A stretch of DNA of 64,000 bases, taken from Desulforhopalus sp. IMCC35007 (GTDB lineage: Bacteria > Desulfobacterota > Desulfobulbia > Desulfobulbales > Desulfocapsaceae). This document shows positions 26,466 to 36,112 of this stretch, piece after piece. The stretch spans positions 1 through 64,000 of the forward strand of contig NZ_SWCN01000023.1 of NCBI RefSeq assembly GCF_005116575.1. Reading direction: 5' to 3'. How positions within the stretch are numbered: position 1 is the first letter of the stretch; every line of letters starts with the position of its first letter. Below the pieces are notes generated by a model. That model was not told the DNA's origin and made no database searches. It saw only the letters and a list, made by a program, of their open reading frames with translations. The position numbers were made by a program, and so were the translations under genes.

Positions 26466-27068
26466 TCAATTCATCAGACCTTTCACACCGTCGGCGATGA
26501 ACTGAATGGCAAGGGAAGCAAGAAGTACGCCCAGTAATCTTTTGAAAACGTTGTTCAAGGTCTGGCCTACCAGGCGAACCAGGGGTTTAGAAAACAAAAA
26601 ACAGACCAAAGTGATTGCATAAATTGCGAAAACGGCTCCAACAAGAGGCAAGAAAGATAATTCCTGCTCACGCACATCTGAAAAGAGAAGAATTGTCAGG
26701 GTCAGACAGCCCGGCCCTGAGATCAGAGGAATTGACAGTGGAAATACAGAAATGTCTTCAAATACATCACTATTACCGCTCCCTGAAGTTTCATCTGGCT
26801 TGGTGATCATGCCAAATGCTGCATAAAAAATGAGCAGGCCACCAGCTATCTTAAATGATTCCATCTCAATCCCCAGGGTTCCCAGGAAGCGTACCCCCCA
26901 GAAACCAAAGCAGAAGACGAGAAGTATTGAAATTACAACCGAACGAACAGCCATCATGCGGGCATAGGCCCTGTCTTTTCCGCTCGTCAAAGCATTAAAA
27001 ATGAGCGAGGCCCCAATCGGATCAACAATCACAAAGTACGCAATAAATGCATTGATAAAACTGTCCAC
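26466..27068 (-). CDS. MarC-family integral membrane protein
   Basis: A 200-residue protein with six predicted membrane helices. It opens with FINAFIAYFVIVDPIGASLIF, the conserved VIDPIG-type first helix of the family, and has GGLLIFYAAFGMI and PLSIPLISGPGCLTLTI further on. MarC/YchE/YhgN proteins are of unknown function; a role in multidrug resistance was withdrawn for E. coli MarC. I chose the GTG at 27068 with AGGTG just upstream; the frame stays open 18 codons further but adds sequence not typical of the family. Confidence 0.9.
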   Translation of the reverse strand: MDSFINAFIAYFVIVDPIGASLIFNALTSGKDRAYARMMAVRSVVISILLVFCFGFWGVRFLGTLGIEMESFKIAGGLLIFYAAFGMITKPDETSGSGNSDVFEDISVFPLSIPLISGPGCLTLTILLFSDVREQELSFLPLVGAVFAIYAITLVCFLFSKPLVRLVGQTLNNVFKRLLGVLLASLAIQFIADGVKGLMN

Positions 27069-27757
27069 GTTACACCTGTTGGCAAGAAAACCGATATTTA
27101 TTAGTGACAAGCTGGCAAACAAACAATCGGTTCATATGTTATTCTCTTTCTACTTTTTCATCCAGCCTGTATTTGAGAGTTCAAGGATAAAAACAAATGA
27201 AGAGCAGGTGAGAAAAGAACTGCTTCAGCAGTACACTTTGTAAATAAAATTTATGCAGTGTAGTATAAAACCGATGACGACAGCAGTCTGTAGCGAAGAA
27301 ATCATTGGTTCATAACCAATTTATGGTCTGCAAGAGGTGGTTACTGCCATGTCATTGGGCGGCAACCGAACTTGACGCATGACAAAATTTAAGATAAATA
27401 GGCTCCTCAGCCAAAACAGCATGATCTTTTCATCCCCTGCAAGGATGTGTTTTAAACCATCAGAAAACAAGTTTTCGTGACTTGGCAGTAAAGCTTTTCA
27501 TGAAAAGAGATATGGTTCTTCGGGATTGAGCGTACTTGAAGTGAGAAAAGGTGGTTGATCACAACCTGGGACAGGGAAACAGACATCTGTTCCGGTCTTT
27601 AAAGCCGCAAAGCAAATCTTAACATTTCTTTTTTAAAACCCCGACTCCCGCACAAAGCCCGGCTCGACAACCTGGATCAAGCAAGGCAGGAAGCTATACG
27701 ACATTTACCCGCAACAAACAGTGCTGTTTTTTGCGGTATTAACAAAAAGAGTATTTG
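27069..27757. other. long intergenic region before topB
   Basis: About 690 bases with no convincing coding frame. Inside it lies a self-complementary GGTTGATCACAACC near 27551, and a hairpin right before topB (listed separately). Otherwise nothing identifiable: no tRNA, terminator or IS end. An uncharacterised small RNA is possible but not supported. Confidence 0.35.
27709..27736 (+). repeat. hairpin immediately upstream of topB
   Basis: CCGCAA-C-AAACAG pairs with CTGTTT-T-TTGCGG: a 12-bp stem with one mismatch and a two-base loop, ending 21 bases before the topB ATG. It is too close to the gene to be a terminator of another transcript, so it may affect topB translation or mRNA stability. 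Confidence 0.5.
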
Positions 27758-30064
27758 ATGGGAAAAACCTTACTTATAGCAGAAAAGCCAAGTGTCGGCA
27801 AAGACCTTGCCGCGTATCTTGGAATAATCAGTCGGGGCAAGGGATTTTTCACCTGCAAAAATGATATTATCTGCACCTGGTGTATCGGCCACATTCTAGA
27901 ACAGGCAGACCCGGATTGCTACGATCCCAAATACAAAAAATGGAGGGCTGAAGACCTGCCCATCATTCCTGAAAAATGGATCCTTGAACCTATTCCACGA
28001 ACCAGAGAGCAGCTGCAGACCATTAAAAACCTCCTCAAAGATACAACGGCAGTTATCAATGCAGGCGACCCGGAACGAGAAGGCCAGCTCATCGTCGATG
28101 AAGTGCTCGATTTTCTTGGCTACGAAGGTCCTGCGAAAAGGCTGTGGATTTCCGCCCTTGATATCCGAACTATCAAGAAAGGTTTTGCCAATCTCAAGGA
28201 TAATAAGGAATACCAGAACATTAAGAATGCGGCGATCTGCAGATCAAACGCTGACTGGCTGGTCGGCATCAATGTTACACGAGGGCTGACTCTAGCAGCC
28301 TGTCAACCGGAAACGGTCCTTTCAGCGGGCAGGGTACAGACACCGACCCTTTCTCTGGTGGTTGATCGGGACCGGGAGATTGAAAATTTTCAGAAAAAGC
28401 CGTTCTGGATCCTCAGGGCAAACATCGACCACCCCAACGGAAGTTTTATAGCAACCTGGAACCCCAATGAACTGAGTGCCGGCCTCGATGCAGAGGGTCG
28501 CCTTATAAACGAGGGTGTTGGCGATGAAATCATCAACAAAATGCAGGGAGCATCCGGCCTTGTAACTGCCAGAAAAAACGACCTCAAAAGCAAAAAACCT
28601 CCACTGCCCTTTTTACTTTCTGATCTACAGAAAAAAGCGGAGGATAAATTTGGATACTCCCCCAAAGAGACCCTGGAAATCGGCCAGGGGCTCTACGAAA
28701 AGCATAAAGTCCTCACCTATATGAGAACCGAGTGCAGATATCTGCCCAATGAAATGTTTGAGGACGCCCCTTCGATTATTGAATGCCTGAAAAAACAGGG
28801 TATTGAAGGAGCCGCTGATGCGGACATAACCATTGAATCTCCTGCATGGAATACCAAAAAGCAGGGGGCAGAGGCGCACCACGGGATCATCCCCACAGAG
28901 GTAATGCCCGGCCATCTCAGTATTGAGGAGAACAATATCTATCAGCTGGTGGCCAGGCGTTTTCTGAAACAGTTCTACCCGGATTACCAATATTATTCCA
29001 GCAGTGTAGAGATCGAAGCCGAGGGTGAGAAGTGGAACGGTAACGGTATTCTTCTCAAAGAGCTTGGCTGGATGGTCCTCAACGATCAACAGACAAAGGA
29101 TAAACTCCTGCCCACAATGGCTAAAGGCGATGCGGTGAGCTTTGCTGGGGTTGAAAAAGAACAAAAATTTACCAAGCCACCAAGTCGTTTTACCGAAGCA
29201 TCCCTCCAGGTTGCGATGACAGAAGTCCATAAATTTGTCGATGACCCCGTCATAAAAGCACGCTTAAAAGAAAACTCGGGCATCGGTACCTCCGCCACCC
29301 GTACCAATATCATCACGGAACTCCAGAACCGCAATTACCTCGAAAAAAGCGGCAAGACCCTCATTTCTACAGCAAGGGGTAGAGAACTCATTGATAAAAT
29401 CCATCCTTCGTTAAAAAACCCCGGCATGACCGCCATCTGGGAAGATGCACTTAACCGGATATGTGAAGGAGAGCTTGGGAAAACAGAATTTTTAACAGAA
29501 CTCACAAAACGCATGTCTAATATGGTGAAATATGCATTAGCCACACGTTTTTCTGAAAATGTCATGGGCAAGGTTTACCGCTGCCTCTGTGGAGGGTACC
29601 TCTCACGGCTGGAATCAAAAAACAAAAAAGGCAAATATTTCTGGGTCTGTTCCAAAGGTCAGGAGAACGGCTGCCCCCTCCGCTCGGATTTCAACGGTGC
29701 ACCCGGTGCCGCATTCATGGACCGGCCTGAATCAGGCCCTCCCTGCCCTCACTGTGAAAAAGGCTACCTGATCCGCTTTGAAAGCAACCGGAAAATGGGC
29801 CATTATTTCTGGGCCTGCTCTACAGGAAAAAAAGGCAAATGCCCCCTTCTAAGAGACGAGAATGGTGCTCCCGGCAAGCCCGTCATTGACCCCAAGGCCC
29901 CCCAGGCACCTTGCCCGGAAAAGGGGTGTAAAAAGAAAGTTACTCTCATTCAATCCCAGAACAACAAGGATTTTTACTTCTGGAAATGTTCCGATCCAAG
30001 TCACCCTTTGAGGAAAAATGACAATGGAAAGCCCGGTGACATTATCGTTTTTTCCAGTAAATAG
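27758..30064 (+). CDS. topB: DNA topoisomerase III
   Basis: A type IA topoisomerase of 768 residues that passes single strands and decatenates DNA. The Toprim domain opens with LLIAEKPSVGKDLAAYL and holds the metal-binding INAGDPEREGQLI. The catalytic tyrosine lies in VLTYMRTECRYLP, and the domain-III SGIGTSATRT motif follows. The last 165 residues carry three zinc-ribbon-like repeats, each ending in an NGxPG motif; the second has all four cysteines, the third has lost the last one (CSDPSHPL). The ATG at 27758 is preferred over a TTG one codon before. No plasmid or ICE genes lie nearby. Confidence 0.95.
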   Translation: MGKTLLIAEKPSVGKDLAAYLGIISRGKGFFTCKNDIICTWCIGHILEQADPDCYDPKYKKWRAEDLPIIPEKWILEPIPRTREQLQTIKNLLKDTTAVINAGDPEREGQLIVDEVLDFLGYEGPAKRLWISALDIRTIKKGFANLKDNKEYQNIKNAAICRSNADWLVGINVTRGLTLAACQPETVLSAGRVQTPTLSLVVDRDREIENFQKKPFWILRANIDHPNGSFIATWNPNELSAGLDAEGRLINEGVGDEIINKMQGASGLVTARKNDLKSKKPPLPFLLSDLQKKAEDKFGYSPKETLEIGQGLYEKHKVLTYMRTECRYLPNEMFEDAPSIIECLKKQGIEGAADADITIESPAWNTKKQGAEAHHGIIPTEVMPGHLSIEENNIYQLVARRFLKQFYPDYQYYSSSVEIEAEGEKWNGNGILLKELGWMVLNDQQTKDKLLPTMAKGDAVSFAGVEKEQKFTKPPSRFTEASLQVAMTEVHKFVDDPVIKARLKENSGIGTSATRTNIITELQNRNYLEKSGKTLISTARGRELIDKIHPSLKNPGMTAIWEDALNRICEGELGKTEFLTELTKRMSNMVKYALATRFSENVMGKVYRCLCGGYLSRLESKNKKGKYFWVCSKGQENGCPLRSDFNGAPGAAFMDRPESGPPCPHCEKGYLIRFESNRKMGHYFWACSTGKKGKCPLLRDENGAPGKPVIDPKAPQAPCPEKGCKKKVTLIQSQNNKDFYFWKCSDPSHPLRKNDNGKPGDIIVFSSK

Positions 30065-30493
30065 AATGATTGAAGCGGTGGCTTGGCAGAATTTTTCAAG
30101 TGTGTCCTTATTTTTTAGTCAGACAAGCCCCTGATAATCAACCGCACTATCCCACCCAGGATCTCAAGCCATCTTGAATGTCTGTAGCAATGTTTAAAAG
30201 AATGACTTACATTTAATACTGGGCGTGCAAATGTGTCCTGCAAAGAAACTATTTCGCAAGCCCCTTGTTAGCCTGACCTTCTTTAGGGTCCTTTGAAAAA
30301 CGAGAAAATTTGTTCACATTCGAGTTGTTTGAGGAATTGTACCACAGGCATAGGATTGATATCGGAGTCTACGCTTACCTCCGAGGATAAAATTCTGAAA
30401 ACACTGATAAAGTTTGCAAAATTGGCAGTTTTTCAAGGTGGTCTTTATGCAATGTCAGGTAGATGTATCCCATACATTTTTGTAGGAGAAAAA
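30065..30493. other. intergenic region after topB
   Basis: About 430 bases with broken frames. An 18-base segment at 30363-30380 matches 17 of 18 bases of 938-955 at the left end of the window. On the minus strand this part reads as an open stretch (EVSVDSDINPMPVVQFLKQ) without a start codon, so it may be a gene remnant. Confidence 0.35.
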
Positions 30494-30808
30494 ATGAGAG
30501 CTACATATCTTTTTTTGGTCCTCTGTATAGTCTTTTTACCGTCCCTTGCAACAACGGCAGCTCTGTCCAATGCTGCGCCTCTGCTTCCTGAAAGCCTCGC
30601 TGCCCGTTCAGAGATTGCCACAAACCAGAAAACACACACTGTATTTCTGGAAGAAGATGACCCTCAAAAGCTGACAGAACTCATCAATCTCACCAACAAT
30701 GAATATGCACAAAAGGGGTGGTCAGTCTTTGCTATCAACTCCTACCTGCATAACGGGGATCTCGACGGGGTGTTTATCACCTATCAAAAAGGCTTAACTG
30801 CTAAATAA
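30494..30808 (+). CDS. small secreted hypothetical protein
   Basis: The 104-residue product begins with a signal peptide (MRATYLFLVLCIVFLPSLATTA) and a mature part of about 80 residues with LEEDDPQKLTELINLTNNEYAQKGW and a final beta-like stretch GDLDGVFITYQKG. I do not recognise a family. The ATG at 30494 has GGAG seven bases upstream and fits the signal peptide; the open frame extends 67 codons further upstream but is not protein-like there. It lies about 100 bases before a PEGA lipoprotein gene on the same strand and may share its transcript. Confidence 0.65.
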   Translation: MRATYLFLVLCIVFLPSLATTAALSNAAPLLPESLAARSEIATNQKTHTVFLEEDDPQKLTELINLTNNEYAQKGWSVFAINSYLHNGDLDGVFITYQKGLTAK

Positions 30809-30906
30809 TAAAAGATTTTTTATCCGGTTGAAATTACAGGTATAAGATTTAGAAATAGCGGATAATTTAAAGCATCCTTTCTTCCTATGTGTTTCAGGGG
30901 GTAATT

Positions 30907-31611
30907 ATGGCAAAAACTATACTTGATGGCCTCGTAAAAAACTCGACCTGCTTCGTCGTACTTCTTTCAGGTTTTCTTCTCTCATCCTGTGCACCCAAGA
31001 CCTTCATAGAGACAACCATCAATACCAGCCCTAACGGGGCTCGGGTTTTTATCAACGGCTCTGAATCGCTTCAGCCGAGCCCCTTTCAGTACACTTTTGA
31101 ATTTGATGACAATCAGGAATATGAGCTTTTTGTGCAGAAAGAGGGATACTTTGAAGAGGAATTTATTCTTTCAAAAGATGTTCCCTCTCTCGCCCAAGGT
31201 GAGGTGACTATCCCCTTGTCCAAGAGTCCGCTCTGGGAAGCAACGACCTTTTCACCTGCTACAAACAGCTGGATACAGGTTCTGGTTGACAATAGTTTCA
31301 CAGAAAAAGTCGCCTGGCAGACTCTTCTTGATACGGTCATTAAACATTCCCCTGACCTTAAAGAACTTAACTACCAATCCGGATACCTGCAGACACATTA
31401 CACCGTTAAAAAATTCGACACAAAAAACGGCGAGTTTCTCCTTCGCTGTCAGCTTACAGCTGCTCTCGTTTCATCCAAACCGCTTATTTACAGAATCAAA
31501 GACCTTGCTGAGTGGTCTGGCAACGGCGTTCAGTGGCACTCCTATAATCGAATTTTCTTTGAGCACGATGACATCATAAAAGAAATTCAAGACCGCCTTG
31601 GCAGCAAATAG
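30907..31611 (+). CDS. PEGA-domain lipoprotein
   Basis: A 234-residue lipoprotein. The signal sequence ends in a lipobox (LLSSC, about residue 25). Next comes a PEGA-like beta domain with TTINTSPNGARVFINGSE and FDDNQEYELFVQKEGYFEEEF, the classical surface-layer-type repeat found in cell-envelope proteins. The remaining 120 residues are not recognised. The start at 30907 (MAKTIL) has GGGGG seven bases before it; the six codons upstream are not needed. It is likely anchored in the inner or outer membrane facing the periplasm. Confidence 0.8.
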   Translation: MAKTILDGLVKNSTCFVVLLSGFLLSSCAPKTFIETTINTSPNGARVFINGSESLQPSPFQYTFEFDDNQEYELFVQKEGYFEEEFILSKDVPSLAQGEVTIPLSKSPLWEATTFSPATNSWIQVLVDNSFTEKVAWQTLLDTVIKHSPDLKELNYQSGYLQTHYTVKKFDTKNGEFLLRCQLTAALVSSKPLIYRIKDLAEWSGNGVQWHSYNRIFFEHDDIIKEIQDRLGSK

Positions 31612-32006
31612 CCTTCCTTTTCCTTAACAAAAAACCGGAAACACAAAGAATCATCTCTTGGAACGGATACAGTAAGTTCATTCCCCCACCATTGTCCTTT
31701 CTTATTTTTTCACGTTTTTTCAGAAAGATAACATGAGCATCAAAAATTTTAACCTCCAACATTGCATATTACTTCATATGATATCATATAAAGCAACATA
31801 ACTTGGCGATCCTTGCGGGTGAAGGTTTCAATCAAAAATTTTTTTCTTTTTAAAAAAATCAAACAGCAGGCATCAACGAAAAAATGTTTACAGTAGGACA
31901 AACTTTAGGTCAGAGAAGTCCGACTCGACAAAAAAACAAATAATGTGTCAAAAAACTATCTTGGAGAGCAACTCCAACCAGGGCGAGACAACTACAGGTA
32001 TAACAG
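31612..32006. other. intergenic region before rarA
   Basis: About 395 AT-rich bases, with ATATGATATCATATAA-like palindromic sequence near 31774-31790 that may be part of a promoter region. No gene, RNA or terminator was recognised. Confidence 0.35.
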
Positions 32007-33335
32007 ATGCAGAGATCTATTTTCGAACAGGTTCCAGAGCCCACTGACGTTCCACTTGCTGAAAAAGTAAGGCCACGTCTACTGGAAGAGATAAAAGGCC
32101 ACACCAACCTTCTCTCCCCCCAGGCCGCGCTACGCAGGATGATTGACAGGGACGAATACGGTTCATTCATCCTCTGGGGCCCCCCAGGAAGTGGAAAAAC
32201 GACAATAGCAAGGTTCATCGAACACAGAACCACGATGCATTTTTGTTCCTTTAGTGCTGTACTCAGCAAAATTGCAGATGTGAAAGCACTTATGGAAAAA
32301 GCCAAACAACTGCACCTCTACCACAACAAAACTACCCTTGTCTTTGTTGATGAAATTCACAGATTCAACAAATCACAGCAGGACGCCTTTCTGCCATATA
32401 TAGAATCGGGAGCAATCATTCTCATCGGGGCCACCACAGAAAACCCCTCCTTTGAGGTTATCCCGGCTCTTCTTTCCCGCTGCCATGTCTTCGTCCTGGA
32501 ACCACTGGTCGAAGACCACCTCCTCTCCATCTTAAAAAGGGCTCTCGCCCATATCGGTAAACGACTGGAAATTAAAGATACAGCCCTTGAAATTCTTGCC
32601 CAAAAGGCCGGAGGTGATGCCAGAAGGGCCCTCAATGACCTTGAGCTGATCAGTCGAAACGCAGAACAGGGTGATAGTATCGAAGCCGAAGATGTCCTTG
32701 CGCTCCTGAGTAAACGATCTCTGTTTTATGATAAAAACGGAGAGGAACACTATAATCTCATCTCTGCCTTCCAGAAATCGATTCGCGGCAGTGATCCCCA
32801 GGCAGCACTGTACTGGCTTGCCAGAATGATTGAGGCCGGAGAAGACCCACTTTATATTACCAGAAGACTTGTCCGGATCGCTTCAGAAGATGTTGGCCTT
32901 GCCGACCCCCAGGCTATTGTTCAGGCGATGGCCATAAAAGACGCCGTTCATTTTCTCGGTATGCCGGAGGCAAATACCGCTCTGAGCCAACTTACGGTAT
33001 ATCTTGCCACTGCGCCAAAAAGTAATGCTCTGGAAACTGCATATTTTCGGGCAAAGGCGGAGGCAGAAAAGACCAGCCATCTCAAAGCGCCGCTTCATGT
33101 CCGTAACGCCCCGACAAAGCTTATGCAAGATCTCGGTTATAATAAAGGCTACCGATATTCCCATGATTATGAAAACAACTACTCGTATCAGAACTATCTA
33201 CCTGAAACAATGAAAAAAACCGAATACTACATCCCCTCACCCTTTGGTTTTGAAAAGGAGATTAAAAAACGAATTGACTGGTGGAATGGGCTGAAAGAGC
33301 AACAACTACAAAAAGAGAAACAGGGCGGAGAATGA
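32007..33335 (+). CDS. rarA: replication-associated recombination protein A (RarA/MgsA)
   Basis: A 442-residue AAA+ ATPase of the clamp-loader-like RarA/MgsA/WRNIP1 family. Visible are [16 protein letters not shown] at the N-terminus, Walker [15 protein letters not shown] near 55-65, Walker [21 protein letters not shown], sensor 1 [12 protein letters not shown] and sensor 2 [12 protein letters not shown]. The C-terminal tetramerisation part ends with the [13 protein letters not shown] motif typical for RarA. It acts at stalled forks. The family usually has this length, so the gene looks intact. A weak AGGT precedes the ATG. Confidence 0.95.
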   Translation: MQRSIFEQVPEPTDVPLAEKVRPRLLEEIKGHTNLLSPQAALRRMIDRDEYGSFILWGPPGSGKTTIARFIEHRTTMHFCSFSAVLSKIADVKALMEKAKQLHLYHNKTTLVFVDEIHRFNKSQQDAFLPYIESGAIILIGATTENPSFEVIPALLSRCHVFVLEPLVEDHLLSILKRALAHIGKRLEIKDTALEILAQKAGGDARRALNDLELISRNAEQGDSIEAEDVLALLSKRSLFYDKNGEEHYNLISAFQKSIRGSDPQAALYWLARMIEAGEDPLYITRRLVRIASEDVGLADPQAIVQAMAIKDAVHFLGMPEANTALSQLTVYLATAPKSNALETAYFRAKAEAEKTSHLKAPLHVRNAPTKLMQDLGYNKGYRYSHDYENNYSYQNYLPETMKKTEYYIPSPFGFEKEIKKRIDWWNGLKEQQLQKEKQGGE

Positions 33336-33505
33336 GAACCTTTCAGAAAATGATCATACTACTTACATTTAATGATATTCTCGCGCCCTCCTTGTATTTT
33401 TGACACTTGGTTATTATTATCATTTATAGGTATTTATAAGTTCTACAACATTTTTCCAAGCCGTTGTACGACATCTCAATTCACTCCAATCGAAATGAGG
33501 TAAAC

Positions 33506-33847
33506 ATGGAAAAACGAAGACATGACCGCATTACAAGCCAGAAATTTCTGGTTAACATTTCTGATGGTGCAGGCTTTTTTACCGGAACAGTAAAAGATTT
33601 TTCAAGATCCGGGCTGCTTCTCGATGACCTGCCAAAACGTCTTGATGGGAAGTCCAAAAATATTTCGGTAATTATTGACAACAAGACAGAAAATTTTAAA
33701 CTAAAAGCAAAAACCCGCTGGACTAGGCAGCAGGCAATAAGCCAGATGGTTGGTTTCGAAATAGTTAATGCCCCCTGGGGGTGGGCTGAATTTGTCCTCC
33801 AAAATCAGGAAGCCCCAAGCAAGGCTCCGGCAGAAATAACAATATAA
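33506..33847 (+). CDS. PilZ-domain protein
   Basis: The 113-residue product is one PilZ domain. It carries the c-di-GMP-binding RRHDRI motif near the N-terminus (RxxxR) and DFSRSGLLLDDLP further on (D/NxSxxG), the two required sites. The function should be to sense cyclic di-GMP, with an unknown partner. The start at 33506 (MEKRRHD) has GAGG upstream, while the frame extends 14 codons before it without support. A strong terminator follows, so this is a single-gene unit. Confidence 0.9.
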   Translation: MEKRRHDRITSQKFLVNISDGAGFFTGTVKDFSRSGLLLDDLPKRLDGKSKNISVIIDNKTENFKLKAKTRWTRQQAISQMVGFEIVNAPWGWAEFVLQNQEAPSKAPAEITI

Positions 33848-33877
33848 ACCCTTGTACGACAACTGCGTCAGAAATTA

Positions 33878-33917
33878 AAGGCAATCATTCACGATGCTGG
33901 AATGATTGCCTTTTTTG
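33878..33917 (+). terminator. intrinsic terminator after the PilZ gene
   Basis: AAAGGCAATCATTC pairs with GAATGATTGCCTTT around a short loop and runs into TTTTTT. It starts about 30 bases after the PilZ stop codon. Confidence 0.9.
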
Positions 33918-34135
33918 TATTTGTATGGTAGGGCCATACTTCAATAAAATCGTGAGCAATGGAGGAGGCCCTGGTAGATTTTGCTGCGTTTCGAGTAAAG
34001 CAGGTGTAATCCTTTTACAGCCTTAAAGAAAGCTCCGGGGACCAGTACGACTAAGGTACCTATCTTTTTAAATGAGAATTATTTAATTTTTCCACAAACC
34101 CGCATATCCGTCACACTCTTACAATTACTGTACAC

Positions 34136-34996
34136 ATGAACTTTATCTACGAAAAAATCACATATCTCTTTGACCCATTACACTATCTTTGGGAACATGA
34201 AAAAATGCACAAGAAAATCTCTTTTTTTCTGGTGCTCTTTTTCCTCCTCAGCCTTATCGGCATAGAGCTTAACAGGCAGGGTCTCCTGCCTGTAGCCTTT
34301 CAGAGCTTCACCCCTAAAAACCACTTTTTTGCTGTCCAGGCAGCCTTTACTGTGGTGCTTATTCTGGAGGTCATCAGTCTGATCTTCACGATCCCATGCT
34401 CCTTTAGCCGTTCGGTGGGCAAACAGTTTGAAATTCTGGCGCTCATCCTCATGCGAAACGCATTTAAGGAACTTTCCTACTTCCCAGAGCCCATTACTTT
34501 TCTTGGCAACCAACAGGCAATTTTGAACATTCTCTCGGACGGCTTCGGTGCCCTGTTGATCTTTGGTCTTCTCGGCTATTATTATAAAATCCAGGCCCTT
34601 TCGGCAGAAGACAAAATGCGTCCTGTCGATATCTACAGTTTCGTGGCAGCGAAAAAAGGCATCGCCATCATCCTGCTCGCTGTCTTCACCTTTCTTGGGG
34701 TAAACAGTGTCATCGCAACAATGACCCACCAGGAACATCCCGATTTTCTCCACAGTTTTTACACGATCCTTATCCTGACAGACATCCTGGTCGTATTGTT
34801 ATCCCAATGTTTTCAGCCATCGTTTTATGCAATATTCCGAAACTCCGGTTTTGCCCTTTCGACCCTGATTATTCGTATTGCTCTGGCTGCGCCACCTTTT
34901 TTTAACGTCCTGCTCGGCATAGCTGCAGCAGTCTTTGCCATCCTGCTGACCATTATCAGCCGGGCACTCTTTCTAAAAAGGAGCAGCAAGCATTAA
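34136..34996 (+). CDS. hypothetical polytopic membrane protein
   Basis: A 286-residue protein with about seven hydrophobic segments, starting near residues 27-45 (ISFFLVLFFLLSLIGIEL) and ending in a helix before the basic tail KRSSKH. Between helices 2 and 3 are the polar SFSRSVGKQFEILALILMRN and a ELSYFPEP stretch that could lie in the cytoplasm. No known domain or motif was recognised, so no function is proposed. The gene overlaps the convergent amrS gene by four bases, which leaves no room for a terminator between them. Confidence 0.75.
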   Translation: MNFIYEKITYLFDPLHYLWEHEKMHKKISFFLVLFFLLSLIGIELNRQGLLPVAFQSFTPKNHFFAVQAAFTVVLILEVISLIFTIPCSFSRSVGKQFEILALILMRNAFKELSYFPEPITFLGNQQAILNILSDGFGALLIFGLLGYYYKIQALSAEDKMRPVDIYSFVAAKKGIAIILLAVFTFLGVNSVIATMTHQEHPDFLHSFYTILILTDILVVLLSQCFQPSFYAIFRNSGFALSTLIIRIALAAPPFFNVLLGIAAAVFAILLTIISRALFLKRSSKH

Positions 34997-35994
34997 GGTA
35001 ATTGCCACATTCCGGCAACCTTTGCCTGGCAGGATGGACAGGCTCCATCAACGAGCCTGTTTTCATTAACAATAAAATTATTGCGTACAATCAAAGGCAG
35101 ACCACAATCAGGACATAAAGTTGCCATGCCATCAGTGGTTCTGATGTTACCACCGTACACATAGGGCAGACCACAGTCTCTGCCGATTTGCCGGGCAAAG
35201 TCAATATCAGATGGCCGTGTCATCTTTTTATCCATCATTTTATACGCCGGATAAAAGGCGCTTACGTGCCAGGGAATATTGCGATCGACCCCTGCTAAAA
35301 AGTTCGCGATCGATCGAAGTTCCTTTTCGCTGTTATTCATTTCGGGGATGATCAGAGTGGTCACTTCAACCCAGACTCCGCTGTCCACAAACCTTCTGAT
35401 ATTATCCAGAACGGGTTCAAGCCTTGCCCCACAGACTTTTCGATAAAAGCCATCGTCCCATGACTTGAGATCAATATTAATAGCCGTTAAAACCGGAGCC
35501 ATTGCCTGCACCACCTTCTCAGACATATAGCCATTGGAGACAAAGATGTTGCCGAGTCCTCTCTCTTTTGCAAGCACTGCACAGTCGTAGGCAAATTCAA
35601 AAAAGACCGTGGGTTCAACATAGGTGTAGCTCAGGGATTTGCAGCCGGAAGCAAGGGCGGCGTCCACGATTTCCTCAGGCGATCTGTAAACGGTTGTCCG
35701 GCTGCCGGGCAGACCATCTTTTACCTGGGAAATCGAACTGTTCTGACAGTTTAGACAGCGAAAATTACACCCCGGCGTTGCAATGGAATAGCTCAGAGAC
35801 CCGGGCAGAACATGAAAAAGTGGTTTTTTTTCAATGGGATCGATATTTTCCGCCACCACCTTGCCGTAAACAAGACTTTCAACAGCTTCTCCGGTACCTC
35901 GTCTGACACCACAGATGCCAATCTGTCCTTTTGCCAAACGACAACTATGGTGGCAAAGATCACATACTGCACTTTTTTCTGAGAATGAGTTCAC
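34993..35994 (-). CDS. amrS: AmmeMemoRadiSam-system radical SAM enzyme (AmrS type)
   Basis: A radical SAM protein with an N-terminal cysteine region (CDLCHHSCRLAKGQIGICGVR), the CX3CX2C cluster site in CNFRCLNCQN, an SAM-binding YTYVEPTVFFEFAYD stretch and the DLKSWDDGFYRK block. It ends with a zinc-ribbon-like CPDCG and CPSC pair. These are the marks of the AmrS (formerly PflA-like) family, whose genes usually sit with AMMECR1 and Memo partners; neither partner occurs in this window. I set the start at the GTG at 35994, because GAGGAGG lies eight bases upstream, while the ATG at 36015 would place this site inside the gene. Confidence 0.9.
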   Translation of the reverse strand: MNSFSEKSAVCDLCHHSCRLAKGQIGICGVRRGTGEAVESLVYGKVVAENIDPIEKKPLFHVLPGSLSYSIATPGCNFRCLNCQNSSISQVKDGLPGSRTTVYRSPEEIVDAALASGCKSLSYTYVEPTVFFEFAYDCAVLAKERGLGNIFVSNGYMSEKVVQAMAPVLTAINIDLKSWDDGFYRKVCGARLEPVLDNIRRFVDSGVWVEVTTLIIPEMNNSEKELRSIANFLAGVDRNIPWHVSAFYPAYKMMDKKMTRPSDIDFARQIGRDCGLPYVYGGNIRTTDGMATLCPDCGLPLIVRNNFIVNENRLVDGACPSCQAKVAGMWQLP

Positions 35995-36112
35995 AGCAAA
36001 CACCTCCTCAAACATTCATTTTAAGGTATCAATCTCTTTTCACGATAGTAAGTTTTTAAAAATGAAATCAAGTAGTTGAGCTTTCAATCAAAATATTGAT
36101 GAGAAATAAAGG

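Noticed and set aside
30293-30493. Extended N-terminus of the small secreted protein
   Set aside because: The upstream 67 codons are not protein-like, and the signal peptide and GGAG site fix the start at 30494.
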